DNA of 64,000 bases from Cohaesibacter sp. ES.047 (GCF_900215505.1 NZ_LT907844.1:1646501-1710500); one strand, 5' to 3'. Shown: positions 19,496 to 27,574, numbered from the stretch's first letter. Notes: generated by a model from the letters alone, not told the origin. Made by a program: numbers and translations.

Positions 19496-19526
19496 AGAGA
19501 AAAATGCACATTGTGCACTTTTCTCT
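19496..19526. promoter_or_regulatory. 31-bp near-perfect palindrome, candidate operator of the RHH-CHAD-ParA-CYTH operon
   Basis: The core TGCACA-T-TGTGCA is perfect, and the flanks AGAGAAAAA and CTTTTCTCT extend the symmetry to 14 of 15 pairs. The site ends 57 bp before the RHH gene. A further perfect 8-bp palindrome, TGACGTCA, lies at 19555-19562, close to a CATAAT hexamer at 19566-19571 that could be a -10 box. Autoregulation by the 60-residue RHH protein is an inference. The same structure could also fold as a hairpin, but it lacks a T tract. Confidence 0.6.
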
Positions 19527-19583
19527 TGAAGGTTGCAGCTGCTTCGTGAAACACTGACGTCATGACATAATGAAAGCGCGGCC

Positions 19584-19766
19584 ATGTCCAAGCCCAACAA
19601 GCAAGACGAGAGCGGCAACAAGAAAAAGAACACCTCCCTGCGTTTGAGCCGGAACACGCTCAAGGCGCTGAAAATTCGCGCCATTGAAGAAGATGCGAGC
19701 ATTCAACAGATCGTTGAGAGGCTCGTTGAAGACTATCTCCAGACGTCTCGAAAGAGCAATTCATGA
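19584..19766 (+). CDS. Small ribbon-helix-helix protein (ParG/CopG-like)
   Basis: 60 residues. A very basic, probably disordered N-terminal tail (residues 1-17, several Lys) precedes a predicted beta strand NTSLRLSRN and two helices (TLKALKIRAIEED and SIQQIVERLVEDYLQ), the pattern of dimeric RHH DNA-binding proteins. Partition systems of the ParFG type pair such a protein with a short ParA, and its flexible basic tail stimulates the ATPase; the same role here is inferred. It overlaps the CHAD gene by 4 nt (ATGA) and heads a four-gene operon. It may also repress its own promoter through the palindrome at 19496-19526. Confidence 0.75.
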   Translation: MSKPNKQDESGNKKKNTSLRLSRNTLKALKIRAIEEDASIQQIVERLVEDYLQTSRKSNS

Positions 19767-21292
19767 AACATGCCGAGCAGCTTACCCACTATTTGCCAAC
19801 CTATTCGGCAGACGGATTGACCGACGAGAGTTTCGGAAAACTCCGGCTCACCTATGCGCCGAGCAACGACGGCTTTAGTGCCACGCTGTTGGACACGTTT
19901 GATCACGCCTTGCGTCGCTCCGGCAGGCTGCTGGTCGCAGGCGAAGGCATGCTGGAGTTGATGGACCGGGACGGGTCCCCGGTTCGGCAGGCAGCCCGGC
20001 AGACTGGTGGCTTCGTTGCGGATTTCGATGACGGAGCGGTGAAGGAGGCGATTGCCGATGTGCCGGCCCTACGGGCGCTGCTTGCCATTGGTGATGTCGA
20101 CTTGTGCGCCATTTCTGCGGCGCTCGTTGATGACGAGGAAAAGACCCATGTCCGGGTTCAGCTGATGCAGGTTTCGACCTCGGATGGCTTCATGGGGTTG
20201 CTTGTCACGCTCAGGGCCTTGCGCGGCTATGAAAAGTCCCGATCCGCCGCACTGGATCGTCTGGCGGCTCTGGGTGGCAAGCCGCTGAAGGCAGCTGATC
20301 TCTATACGCGGCTGTTTCCAAAGCGACTTGCCTACAATACCAAACCGAAGATCCGCATTGGCAATGATGAGGAAGCCTTCGATGTGGCGACGGATATCAT
20401 TGCTGCCCATCTGCCGGTGGCTCGAGCCAATGAGGCAGGGATCATCGAGGATATCGATACTGAATTCCTGCATGACTATCGCATAGCGCTGCGCAAAACC
20501 CGGTCTGTGTTGAGCCTGTTCAAGGGTGTTTATGATGACGAGACCACCCGATCTTTGAAGGACCGGTTCTCAACTCTGATGGCACCGACAGGTCGGCTGC
20601 GTGATCTCGATGTCTATCTGCTCGAGAAGCAGAAATTCTATGATCTGTTGCCCCAGAGCCTGCATGGGGGGCTTGATCAGATGTTTGCGCTGTTCGCGGC
20701 CGAGCGTCAGGACGTGCAGCAGACCATGGCCGGGCTTTTGTCGAGCAAGGCTTATCGGCGGGAGATCACGGATCTGCAAAAGCTGTTTCGTAAGCCCAAA
20801 AGGCTCGGGCGCGGACCAAAAGCTGACCTTCATGCCCATAGCTATGCCTCGAAGCTGATCTGGAAACGCTATCGCAAAATCTGCAAAATTGCCAAGGGGA
20901 TCGGCCCGGAGACGGATGATCGCGAGGTTCATGAGCTGCGCATCCATTGCAAGAAGTTGCGTTATCTGATGGAATTTTTTGCTCCGATCTTTCCAAAGGC
21001 CGAGTTCAAAAGCCTTATCCGACCCTTAAAGCGCCTGCAGGACAATCTTGGCAGCTTTAATGACTATTCGGTGCAGAAGGAAACGCTGGCGGCTTTTGTC
21101 GAAGGGCTCAATGTCAAACAGAAGAAGCAACAGATGGAGATCGCCCAGACGGTCGGCGCGCTGATCGCCATCCTGCACCGACGCCAGCTTGAGGAGCGGG
21201 CGAAGGTGGTTGACAATTTTGCGCGCTTCAACAGCAAAGAGACCCAAAAAACCTTCCGTCACCTTTTTAACGGCGGGGAGAGCAAATCATGA
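19763..21292 (+). CDS. CHAD-domain protein with degenerate CYTH-like N-terminus
   Basis: 509 residues. From about residue 200 to the end it is a CHAD domain, an all-helical repeat rich in basic residues that binds polyphosphate. The first half carries HDYRIALRKTRSVL (His237) and GRLRDLDVYL; the second carries HELRIHCKKLRYLMEFF (His390) and RLQDNLGSFNDY. The N-terminal 190 residues resemble a CYTH fold in outline (LLDTFDHALRRSGRLLV recalls the usual strand-turn around YFDTPD..LRR) but have no ExExK motif, so they are probably not catalytic. A complete CYTH protein is encoded two genes downstream. Starts and stops overlap neighbours by 4 nt on both sides. Confidence 0.85.
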   Translation: MKHAEQLTHYLPTYSADGLTDESFGKLRLTYAPSNDGFSATLLDTFDHALRRSGRLLVAGEGMLELMDRDGSPVRQAARQTGGFVADFDDGAVKEAIADVPALRALLAIGDVDLCAISAALVDDEEKTHVRVQLMQVSTSDGFMGLLVTLRALRGYEKSRSAALDRLAALGGKPLKAADLYTRLFPKRLAYNTKPKIRIGNDEEAFDVATDIIAAHLPVARANEAGIIEDIDTEFLHDYRIALRKTRSVLSLFKGVYDDETTRSLKDRFSTLMAPTGRLRDLDVYLLEKQKFYDLLPQSLHGGLDQMFALFAAERQDVQQTMAGLLSSKAYRREITDLQKLFRKPKRLGRGPKADLHAHSYASKLIWKRYRKICKIAKGIGPETDDREVHELRIHCKKLRYLMEFFAPIFPKAEFKSLIRPLKRLQDNLGSFNDYSVQKETLAAFVEGLNVKQKKQQMEIAQTVGALIAILHRRQLEERAKVVDNFARFNSKETQKTFRHLFNGGESKS

Positions 21293-22038
21293 AAATCATT
21301 GCATGCTATTCGAACAAGGGGGGCGTGGGAAAAACCGCTGTGTCGGTCAATCTGTCCTATGCCATGGCAGAAGCGGGCAAGCGGGTTCTTTTGTGTGATC
21401 TCGATCCGCAAGGGGCTTCCAGTTTCTACTACCGCGTCAAACCTTCCCGGAAACTGACAGACGAGAAGTTCTTCAAAGACGTGGAGCGCTTCACGAGCGC
21501 GATCCGTGGAAGCGATTTCGACAATCTCGACATTCTGCCCGCCAACATGACCTTTCGCAATTTCGATGTCTTCCTGTCGCGGATGCGGAACAGCCGATCA
21601 CGCCTGAAAAAGGCTCTGAAGAGCGTCAAGGCCGATTATGACATTATCGTTCTGGATTGCCCGCCGAACATTTCGGCGCTGTCGGAAAGTGTCTTCAAAT
21701 CTGCCGACTACATCGTCGCGCCGGTCATTCCGACAACCCTGTCGCAACGCACGTTCGAGCAACTTCTCGATTTCTTCAAGAAACATGATATCCCGCGCAA
21801 GAAACTTCTGGCATTCTTCTCCATGGTGCAGTCGGTCAAGACGCTTCATCAGGGACTGATCGACGAGATGTCGGACCAGTATGGCAAGCATTTTCTTGAG
21901 GCGCGCATCCCGTTTGCGTCCGATATCGAAAAGATGGGCGTTCACCGCGCGCCAGTGTTGGTCACGGCATCGTCCAGCGCGGCCTCGAAAGCCTATCGGG
22001 CACTTTACCGGGAATTGAGCGAAAGGATATCGCTTTGA
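21289..22038 (+). CDS. ParA-family ATPase
   Basis: 249 residues, the short ParA class without an N-terminal DNA-binding domain. The deviant Walker A is NKGGVGKTAVS with signature Lys10 and catalytic Lys15; Walker A-prime is in LLCDLDPQGASS and Walker B in DIIVLDCPPNIS. Such ATPases form ATP-dependent dimers on the nucleoid and move plasmids, chromosome origins or large protein bodies such as carboxysomes. No parB or centromere repeats are seen nearby. It lies between polyphosphate-linked genes and shares 4-nt overlaps with both, so cargo positioning related to polyphosphate is a reasonable inference. Confidence 0.9.
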   Translation: MKIIACYSNKGGVGKTAVSVNLSYAMAEAGKRVLLCDLDPQGASSFYYRVKPSRKLTDEKFFKDVERFTSAIRGSDFDNLDILPANMTFRNFDVFLSRMRNSRSRLKKALKSVKADYDIIVLDCPPNISALSESVFKSADYIVAPVIPTTLSQRTFEQLLDFFKKHDIPRKKLLAFFSMVQSVKTLHQGLIDEMSDQYGKHFLEARIPFASDIEKMGVHRAPVLVTASSSAASKAYRALYRELSERISL

Positions 22039-22529
22039 CCAATGACAACTTCAAGACTGCCTCGATCGAGATCGAGCGGAAATATCTGGTGCAGGTGTTG
22101 CCTGTGCTTGATGGACTGAAGGCAACAAAGGTGCGGCAGGGCTATCTGACGGCCTCAAGTGACAGCATTGAAATCCGATTGCGCGAGCAGGATGAAAATC
22201 AGGTCATGACGTTGAAGTCGGATGGTGGCCTCGAGCGGACCGAGGTCGAAATGCCGATCTCGAATGAGCAGTTCGAATGCTTCTGGCCTGCGACCAAAAG
22301 CGCCCGTATCGAGAAGGTGCGCTATCTTGGCAGCTTGCCGTCGGGACTTACGTTCGAGCTGGACGTTTTTGCCGGGGATCTTTCGGGTCTGAGACTGGTT
22401 GAGGTGGAGTTTTCCTCGCGCGAGGAGGCGGAGAGCTTTGTCGCGCCGGACTGGTTCGGCACGGATGTCACTGAAGACAAGCGCTACAAGAACAAGAGGC
22501 TCGCCGAGCAGGGGCTGCCCGCAGAGTGA
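22035..22529 (+). CDS. CYTH-domain protein (triphosphate tunnel metalloenzyme family)
   Basis: 164 residues. The signature ExExK is present as EIERK (Glu12, Glu14, Lys16), followed by alternating charged strands: IEIRLRE, QVMTLKSDGG, TEVEMPI, FELDVFAG, LVEVEFSS, and the closing DKRYKNKRLAE. These form the tunnel that binds triphosphate or polyphosphate with divalent metal; close relatives in bacteria hydrolyse tripolyphosphate. All key charges look intact, so it is likely active. It starts at TTG 22035, overlapping the parA stop, with AAAGGA eight bases before. Last gene of the operon; it ends 17 nt from the convergent tonB. Confidence 0.88.
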   Translation: MTNDNFKTASIEIERKYLVQVLPVLDGLKATKVRQGYLTASSDSIEIRLREQDENQVMTLKSDGGLERTEVEMPISNEQFECFWPATKSARIEKVRYLGSLPSGLTFELDVFAGDLSGLRLVEVEFSSREEAESFVAPDWFGTDVTEDKRYKNKRLAEQGLPAE

Positions 22530-22546
22530 GGCTCTGTTATCTGCTT

Positions 22547-23524
22547 CTAGAGCCTGAAGGCGATGGGCACCGTCATTGAAATCGAGGTGCGCCCCAATCC
22601 TTTGGGTAAGGGTGGGAACGGCGACGCGCGCTTGACTGTCGCAAGGGCTGCTTTGTCCAGCCGTGTGCGACCCGATGATCTGACAACGCTGACCGAGCTT
22701 GCCCGTCCGTTGGCTGTGATCCTGAAGCGGACTGTGGCTGTTCCTGTCTCGCGGCGCTGTTGTGCGGCGCGCGGATAGACGAGACTTCGGCGCAGTCTGG
22801 CTCTGATCTTGCCCAGATAATTGCTCTTGAGCGCTGCACCATTGGCGGCTTTGGTCTTGCCCCTGTTGCCGCCCGTGGCCGATTTTTTGCCTTTTTCATC
22901 GGCTTTGGCGCCGCCCTTTCTTGCAGCTTTGGAGGCGCGGCTGGCTTTCTGGCGAGCCTTGCGTGCGGCAGCCTTCTTGGCGGCACGCCTTTTTTCAAGT
23001 TTCTGCTGTTTCTTGATGGCCTTGACGAGCTCGGGCGGTTTGCTTCGCGGCATGGTGCTGAGCGCGGTCTTGGTCGCCTCAACGGCGTTGCTTGCTACCT
23101 TGATTGCCTTTCTAGGTTTGATGATGTCGGCAGCGCGGACTTCGGGCGTTTGTGTCAGAGCCTCGGGCAGCTCTTTGGCAACCACCTCTTTGGCAACGAC
23201 CTTTTGGGCTTTGGCGCTTGTGTCCATCGGTTCGGGCGTGACAGGTGCCGGGCTGACCGCCTGCTGATGGAAGGATTTGATCGGAATGGCCCGGTGTGTT
23301 TCGACCTCTTGCGGTTCGGTGATGGGGCTTTTTGTTTGTGGCACGCTTGCCGGTTCCACGGCCTGACTTGCGATGGAATCAAACAGGCTGCCCATTTCGA
23401 GTGCGGCGGTGCCTGTGCCCGCTTCCTCCATGACCGTTTTGGACGGGGCAAGAAACACTGCCGCAATCGTGACATGGGCCAGGATCGAGAGGCCGGCAAA
23501 GATCACGAGGCCAAGCTTGCGCAT
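22547..23524 (-). CDS. tonB: TonB-family energy transducer
   Basis: 325 residues. An N-terminal membrane anchor (LVIFAGLSILAHVTIAAVFL) is followed by a long periplasmic linker with Pro/Lys sections and a strongly basic Ala/Lys/Arg run near residues 170-215. The protein ends with a TonB C-terminal domain (YPRAAQQRRETGTATVRF, SVVRSSGRTRLDKAA, FPPLPKGL). It transmits proton-motive force from ExbB to outer-membrane receptors, most likely the haem receptor encoded at 25337. It follows exbB by 35 nt; there is no exbD between them. Confidence 0.9.
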   Translation of the reverse strand: MRKLGLVIFAGLSILAHVTIAAVFLAPSKTVMEEAGTGTAALEMGSLFDSIASQAVEPASVPQTKSPITEPQEVETHRAIPIKSFHQQAVSPAPVTPEPMDTSAKAQKVVAKEVVAKELPEALTQTPEVRAADIIKPRKAIKVASNAVEATKTALSTMPRSKPPELVKAIKKQQKLEKRRAAKKAAARKARQKASRASKAARKGGAKADEKGKKSATGGNRGKTKAANGAALKSNYLGKIRARLRRSLVYPRAAQQRRETGTATVRFRITANGRASSVSVVRSSGRTRLDKAALATVKRASPFPPLPKGLGRTSISMTVPIAFRL

Positions 23525-23559
23525 TCTGTTCTCCCTGAGCCTTTGTCAGACGGTTGGCT

Positions 23560-24297
23560 TCAAGCGGACTGAACGTCGCCGATCACGCCCGCGGCGGTGT
23601 TCGAAGCGGTTGCCCGGACGGTTTGTGCATCGGTGATCTGGCCGGTCAAAATGCCGGTCACCAGTTCCTCGATGGTTTCGCGTTCGCGCTCGAGGCGGGT
23701 GTTGAACCAGTCGGCGCAGAGACTGGCGGGAATGGCAACCGCAAGGCCAACGGCGGTGGTCAACAGGGCAATCCAGATGCCACCAGCCAGCACAGAAGGG
23801 TCAACCGAGGAGCCTGCTTGCTGCAATTTCTGAAAGGCCTCGATCATGCCGATCACCGTGCCGAAGAGGCCGAGAAGCGGCGAGATCTGGCCTATGGTTT
23901 CCAAAAGGCGCAGCAGCGACCGGGCGCGCGAGAGGGTCTGGAGCGCAACGCGCTCGATATCTTCGCGCAGAAGGGCGGGTTTGTCGGCATGCAAAAGCTG
24001 CCCGCGCATGGCATGGCAGAGAACGACACTCACCGGGGCCTTGCCCTCCTCGATCAGCGACAGGGCGGGCCGATGCTCACCGCCCTGCCAGAGGCGTGCT
24101 GCTTGCTGTGCCCGTTTGTGACGGCCGATGCCAAGCCATGAGAATTGCCAGAGCTTGTAGAGGATGACAGTGAGAGACAGGACGGAGAGAAGCGCGAGGA
24201 GCAGCACGACCGGCCCACCCATGTCCAGAAAGGACCGTACCTGGTCGAACAGGGCCGCGATCATTCCCGTTGCGGGATCAATGGTTTGTTCTGGCAT
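23560..24297 (-). CDS. exbB: ExbB/TolQ/MotA-family proton channel protein
   Basis: 245 residues with three membrane segments: VVLLLALLSVLSLTVILY near the N-terminus, ISPLLGLFGTVIGMIEAF, and IWIALLTTAVGLAVAIPA. The last two carry the typical LLGLLGTV-like and LLTTAVGL signatures of ExbB. It powers TonB. The gene lies 17 nt downstream of the small secreted protein gene and 35 nt upstream of tonB. ExbB normally works with ExbD, which is absent from this window. Confidence 0.9.
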   Translation of the reverse strand: MPEQTIDPATGMIAALFDQVRSFLDMGGPVVLLLALLSVLSLTVILYKLWQFSWLGIGRHKRAQQAARLWQGGEHRPALSLIEEGKAPVSVVLCHAMRGQLLHADKPALLREDIERVALQTLSRARSLLRLLETIGQISPLLGLFGTVIGMIEAFQKLQQAGSSVDPSVLAGGIWIALLTTAVGLAVAIPASLCADWFNTRLERERETIEELVTGILTGQITDAQTVRATASNTAAGVIGDVQSA

Positions 24298-24314
24298 GGT
24301 TCGTGATCCTTTGC

Positions 24315-24743
24315 CTAGAGGCCGAGTTTGATGTCAATGCGCGAAGAGGGGACAAGGGCGGCAAGGCAGCCGTTGGCGTCGAGGTCTCCGGCGGCGCATT
24401 CCGAAATGTCGTTGATCAGCACTTCGCCTAGCGTGTTGCAATTCACGTCCGGCAGATTGAACTGGCGAATGCGGCGTTTGCCTTTAGGCATGTTGCCGGC
24501 TCTGAGCATAAGAAAGTCTGTCGCCAGTCCCTCCTTGTCGAGCAGCACCACCTCAAGACCGATGGCCTCAAGCGGGTGATCCAGGCCATTGTGGATCTGG
24601 AAGCTCAATCGGCACACGCTGTCATGATTGACGGCGTTGTTCAGCTCAATGCCGAGGGTGCCGTTTGCGGATGCATCCGCGACGGCGAGGGTGAAGAGAG
24701 AGGCGAAACAGAGTTTCTTGAGGTAATCCTTCATTGTGGTCAT
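24315..24743 (-). CDS. Small secreted protein with four cysteines, haem-locus associated
   Basis: 142 residues from ATG 24743, chosen because AGGGAG lies five bases before it; the open frame extends further upstream. An N-terminal signal (KKLCFASLFTLAVADASA) is followed by a beta-rich domain with four cysteines in the mature part, in VCRL, NCNT, ECAA and GCLA, fit for two disulfides. I do not recognise the family. It is the first gene of a unit continuing into exbB and tonB, divergent from a haem-degrading monooxygenase, so a periplasmic role in haem or iron uptake is likely but unproven. Confidence 0.6.
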   Translation of the reverse strand: MTTMKDYLKKLCFASLFTLAVADASANGTLGIELNNAVNHDSVCRLSFQIHNGLDHPLEAIGLEVVLLDKEGLATDFLMLRAGNMPKGKRRIRQFNLPDVNCNTLGEVLINDISECAAGDLDANGCLAALVPSSRIDIKLGL

Positions 24744-24790
24744 GGTCTCCCTGAGGATGCTGTGCAAGACTGACTGGAATGAAAATAATA

Positions 24791-24805
24791 TGAGTGCATA
24801 ACTCA
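24791..24805. promoter_or_regulatory. TGA-N9-TCA palindrome (RirA/IRO-box type) in divergent haem promoter
   Basis: TGAGTGCATAACTCA fits TGA-N9-TCA, the layout of RirA (iron-responsive) boxes in Rhizobiales, with the symmetry extended to TGAGT-N5-ACTCA. It lies between the exbB-tonB unit and the divergent haem monooxygenase gene. The same extended half-sites recur at 27575-27589. Confidence 0.6.
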
Positions 24806-24937
24806 TGATTTGTTTGACTGGTCGTGCAAAGACTGGAAAATCGCGTTTGCATGAAAGGGTGTGCGTTTGCCACCCGCTTGAAGACATCCGGCAGACCAGC
24901 CAGCCGCCACTCTGCCCAACCCAATGGAGACAAGGAC

Positions 24938-25267
24938 ATGTATGTCGCTATGAACCGATTTCTGGTGAAAAAGGGATTTGAGGAGGCTTTCGAGAGCATC
25001 TGGGCGAACCGGGAGAGCAAGCTGACGGAAATGGATGGATTTCTGCATTTTGACCTCCTGAAAGGCGCCGACACCGAGGACGGCTATGTTCTGTATGCCT
25101 CTCACGCGATCTGGCGGGATGAGGAGAGTTTCATCGGCTGGACCAAGTCCCAGCAGTTCCGGGAGTCCCATGCGAGCGTCATACCGACCGTTGAATATAA
25201 GGGGCGCCCCAATCTTGAGCTTTTCACCGCTGTTGAAGGCTTGAGCATTCGCAACTGGGATGCCTGA
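24938..25267 (+). CDS. Haem-degrading monooxygenase (ABM fold, HmuQ/HmoA/IsdG-like)
   Basis: 109 residues from ATG 24938, which has GGAGA upstream. It is an antibiotic-biosynthesis-monooxygenase-fold protein: MYVAMNRFLVKKGFEEAFE, MDGFLHFDLLKG, and SHAIWRDEESFIGWTKSQQFRESH match IsdG/HmuQ-type haem oxygenases, which open haem and release iron in the cytoplasm. Position in the haem locus and the shared TGA-N9-TCA promoter support this. Proof would need the catalytic Asn/His/Trp set checked by alignment. Confidence 0.82.
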   Translation: MYVAMNRFLVKKGFEEAFESIWANRESKLTEMDGFLHFDLLKGADTEDGYVLYASHAIWRDEESFIGWTKSQQFRESHASVIPTVEYKGRPNLELFTAVEGLSIRNWDA

Positions 25268-25300
25268 GCGGGCCAGTGATCGGCTTCGTGACCAAGGGCA

Positions 25301-25334
25301 AGGCCGGGCAGTCCGAGGACTGTCCGGCCTTTTT
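25301..25334 (+). terminator. Terminator between the haem monooxygenase gene and the haem receptor gene
   Basis: AGGCCGGGCAGTCC (25301-25314) pairs with GGACTGTCCGGCCT (25317-25330) with one G-U pair and continues into TTTTT. It serves the plus-strand monooxygenase gene and possibly the convergent receptor gene. Confidence 0.85.
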
Positions 25335-25336
25335 GT

Positions 25337-27418
25337 TCATCCTCCGAAGGTCTTGGAGAGGGTGAACTTGAAGGTGCGGCCATGGGCCGGATCATTTGCG
25401 AGATGCTCGCGATAGTCCCGATCAAAGATGTTTTCGACCGAGACGCGGGTTTCAAGTCCTGCAAACTTCCCCTCGTCCGGTGTCCAGCTTGCAGAGAGGC
25501 CGTGAACCCCATATCCACCAGTGCGCGAAATGGCACCGGAGACTTTTTCCTGGTCGGCGGCGAAGACGGAATCCCAGGCGACCTTGATGTCATGGTTCGG
25601 TAGAAGAACGCCAAAGGACGTTGCGAGGGTGTCTGCGGCGATCGAGTCGAGATCGCTTCCGTCGGTCTTGTTCTCGCCACGGGTTGCCGCATAGGCTGCG
25701 CGTACGAAGTAGTTTTCCGCAACGTAGCTCGCTTCGAGTTCAATCCCGTGGATGCGGGCCTTGGCGATATTGTGATAGTAGGTCGGGCCGTCGGAATCGC
25801 TTTCGATCAGGTCGCGCACATTGTTCTGGAAAGCCGTGACCTTGGCCGTGAAGCGATCATTGCCGAACACATCGTCAAACTTGAGCGCCATACCGCCTTC
25901 GAAGTTGGTCGACCTTTCCGGATCCAGATCGGGGCTTGAAGACCGGGCCGGAATTGGCATGGGACCACGGAAACCGGCAGCTGACGAGGAGTAGTATTCG
26001 TCAAGGGTCGGCGCCCGCTCCGTGTAGGCGACAGAGCCGAACAGCGAAAGAAAGTCGGTGACTTCCACCAATGCCGCAAGCTTGGGCGAAAAGGCCCCGA
26101 TGTCGTTGTCCTTGAAGGACGGGTCTTCGGGATCATTCATGTAATGGTCATACCGCACACCAGGAATGAGCGTGAAGCGGTCGTTGATGATCAACTCGGA
26201 CTGGGCGTAGCCGCTGAGCTTTGTCTGGGTGCCCTCGGGGTGGCTCAGCGCGGTGCTGGTAACGCCGCTGGTCGTCATCGTCGAGGTGCGTTCCTGGAAG
26301 CTGTATTCGGTGCCGAGCGTCAGATAATGCTGGATGCGATCTCCGAAGGACAGGTCCGAGGTGTTTTCAACTTTGGCAACGTAAGTCCGATAACCATACT
26401 CCGCCTCGTCCCCGAAGGTTGAGATGTACCGGCTTCTGGTGTTGGTTTGCTCGTTCTGGGTATCGGAAAAGCCCAGATTGACCTTGATGTCGAGATATTT
26501 GTTACCGAGCACCGGATTGGCATATTCGAGCGCGATATTGCGGTCCGTAACCTTGCGGTCCGTGATGCCGAAGTCCATGCCGCCGGTCTGGTTGTAGGCG
26601 GTGTCGTCAAGATCGGAATAGAACTGCATGGCGCTCAGGCGCAAATATTGTTGCATATCCTCGCCAAAATAGAACTTGGCATTCACCATGCCCGACAGGC
26701 TCTGGAAGTCGCTGTTCGCGACGGTGTCGCCATTGCCATCTTTATAGCTGTCAGCCTTGCGGAAGGAACCCGCTGCCAGCAGTTCGAACGCTTCATTGAC
26801 GCGCGTGGCCAGAATGCCGGACGTGGTAGCGCCTGCACCGTTGGTGGAGGCCGTCACCTTGGGTTTGAAGGCCCATGTCTTGCCATCGCCAAGGAAGTCG
26901 GACGCGTCCTTGGTGGTCATGGAAATAACGCCGCCCAACGCACCCGATCCATAAAGGGTGGAGGAGGCGGGACCGCGCAGAACTTCGACACGCTTGAGGA
27001 GTTCGGGGTCCACGAACAAGGAGCCCATGCGATATTGCTCGAAGAATTTGTTGACCCCGTCGACCTGCATGATGATCTTGGATTCATCGGCTGCGGCTGC
27101 CGAACCGATACCGCGGATGTTGAAGCTCTGACCCATGGGGCGGTCCGATCCAATGGTGGATACGCCCGGGACGAACTGGAACAGGTCGCCAACCGTGTCG
27201 GGCTGTGCTTCGTCGATGTCTTCCTGCGAGAGAACCGTCACCGCCTGTGGTGTGTCGATAGCGACTTTTTCCTCGCCAGCACTGACGACAATGCGGTCAA
27301 GAAAGTTATCGGAGGTGAGTTCTTCTTCCATTTCCTGCGCGCCCACAAGGGTCACAGGCTGGAGAAATGTGGACGCAGCCAGCGCGACCAACAGCATCTT
27401 GTACATTGTACGCCTCAT
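25337..27418 (-). CDS. hmuR: TonB-dependent haem/haemoglobin receptor
   Basis: 693 residues with a signal peptide ending near LVGAQ. A TonB box-like segment DRIVVSAG is followed by the plug domain (GDLFQFVPGVSTIG, FNIRGIG, VEVLRGPASSTLYGSGALGG) and a 22-strand barrel closing with ENIFDRDYREHLA and a terminal aromatic-rich strand. The receptor loops contain TERAPTLDEYY and DPERSTNFEGG, equivalents of the FRAP and NPNL boxes of haem receptors. It is transcribed divergently from hemP-hmuSTUV with two TGA-N9-TCA sites between. Confidence 0.9.
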   Translation of the reverse strand: MRRTMYKMLLVALAASTFLQPVTLVGAQEMEEELTSDNFLDRIVVSAGEEKVAIDTPQAVTVLSQEDIDEAQPDTVGDLFQFVPGVSTIGSDRPMGQSFNIRGIGSAAAADESKIIMQVDGVNKFFEQYRMGSLFVDPELLKRVEVLRGPASSTLYGSGALGGVISMTTKDASDFLGDGKTWAFKPKVTASTNGAGATTSGILATRVNEAFELLAAGSFRKADSYKDGNGDTVANSDFQSLSGMVNAKFYFGEDMQQYLRLSAMQFYSDLDDTAYNQTGGMDFGITDRKVTDRNIALEYANPVLGNKYLDIKVNLGFSDTQNEQTNTRSRYISTFGDEAEYGYRTYVAKVENTSDLSFGDRIQHYLTLGTEYSFQERTSTMTTSGVTSTALSHPEGTQTKLSGYAQSELIINDRFTLIPGVRYDHYMNDPEDPSFKDNDIGAFSPKLAALVEVTDFLSLFGSVAYTERAPTLDEYYSSSAAGFRGPMPIPARSSSPDLDPERSTNFEGGMALKFDDVFGNDRFTAKVTAFQNNVRDLIESDSDGPTYYHNIAKARIHGIELEASYVAENYFVRAAYAATRGENKTDGSDLDSIAADTLATSFGVLLPNHDIKVAWDSVFAADQEKVSGAISRTGGYGVHGLSASWTPDEGKFAGLETRVSVENIFDRDYREHLANDPAHGRTFKFTLSKTFGG

Positions 27419-27547
27419 TGATTTTGTTGATTTATTTTGGCTGGCTGCTCGTGCGTCAGGCAGAGGCTGGCTGGCTGGAACTTCTTCACACCCTTTTGGG
27501 CGATAACCAGCTTTCGTGAAGAAGTCTCTTGCGCTTGGTATAAAACC

Positions 27548-27562
27548 TGAGTAAATGAGTCA
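27548..27562. promoter_or_regulatory. Second TGA-N9-TCA site in the hmuR-hemP promoter region
   Basis: TGA-GTAAATGAG-TCA at 27548-27562, less symmetrical inside than the neighbouring 27575 site. Together the two sites sit 13 bp apart in the divergent promoter, suggesting cooperative binding by an iron regulator. Confidence 0.45.
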
Positions 27563-27574
27563 ACTAATAAATTG

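Noticed and set aside
19339-19583. parS-like centromere repeats near the ParA gene
   Set aside because: Only two palindromes and no iterated direct repeats of the ParG/centromere type were seen; interpreted as promoter operators instead.
26447-27421. Plus-strand frame of 324 residues opposite hmuR
   Set aside because: Antisense shadow; the receptor on the minus strand has all plug and barrel signatures.
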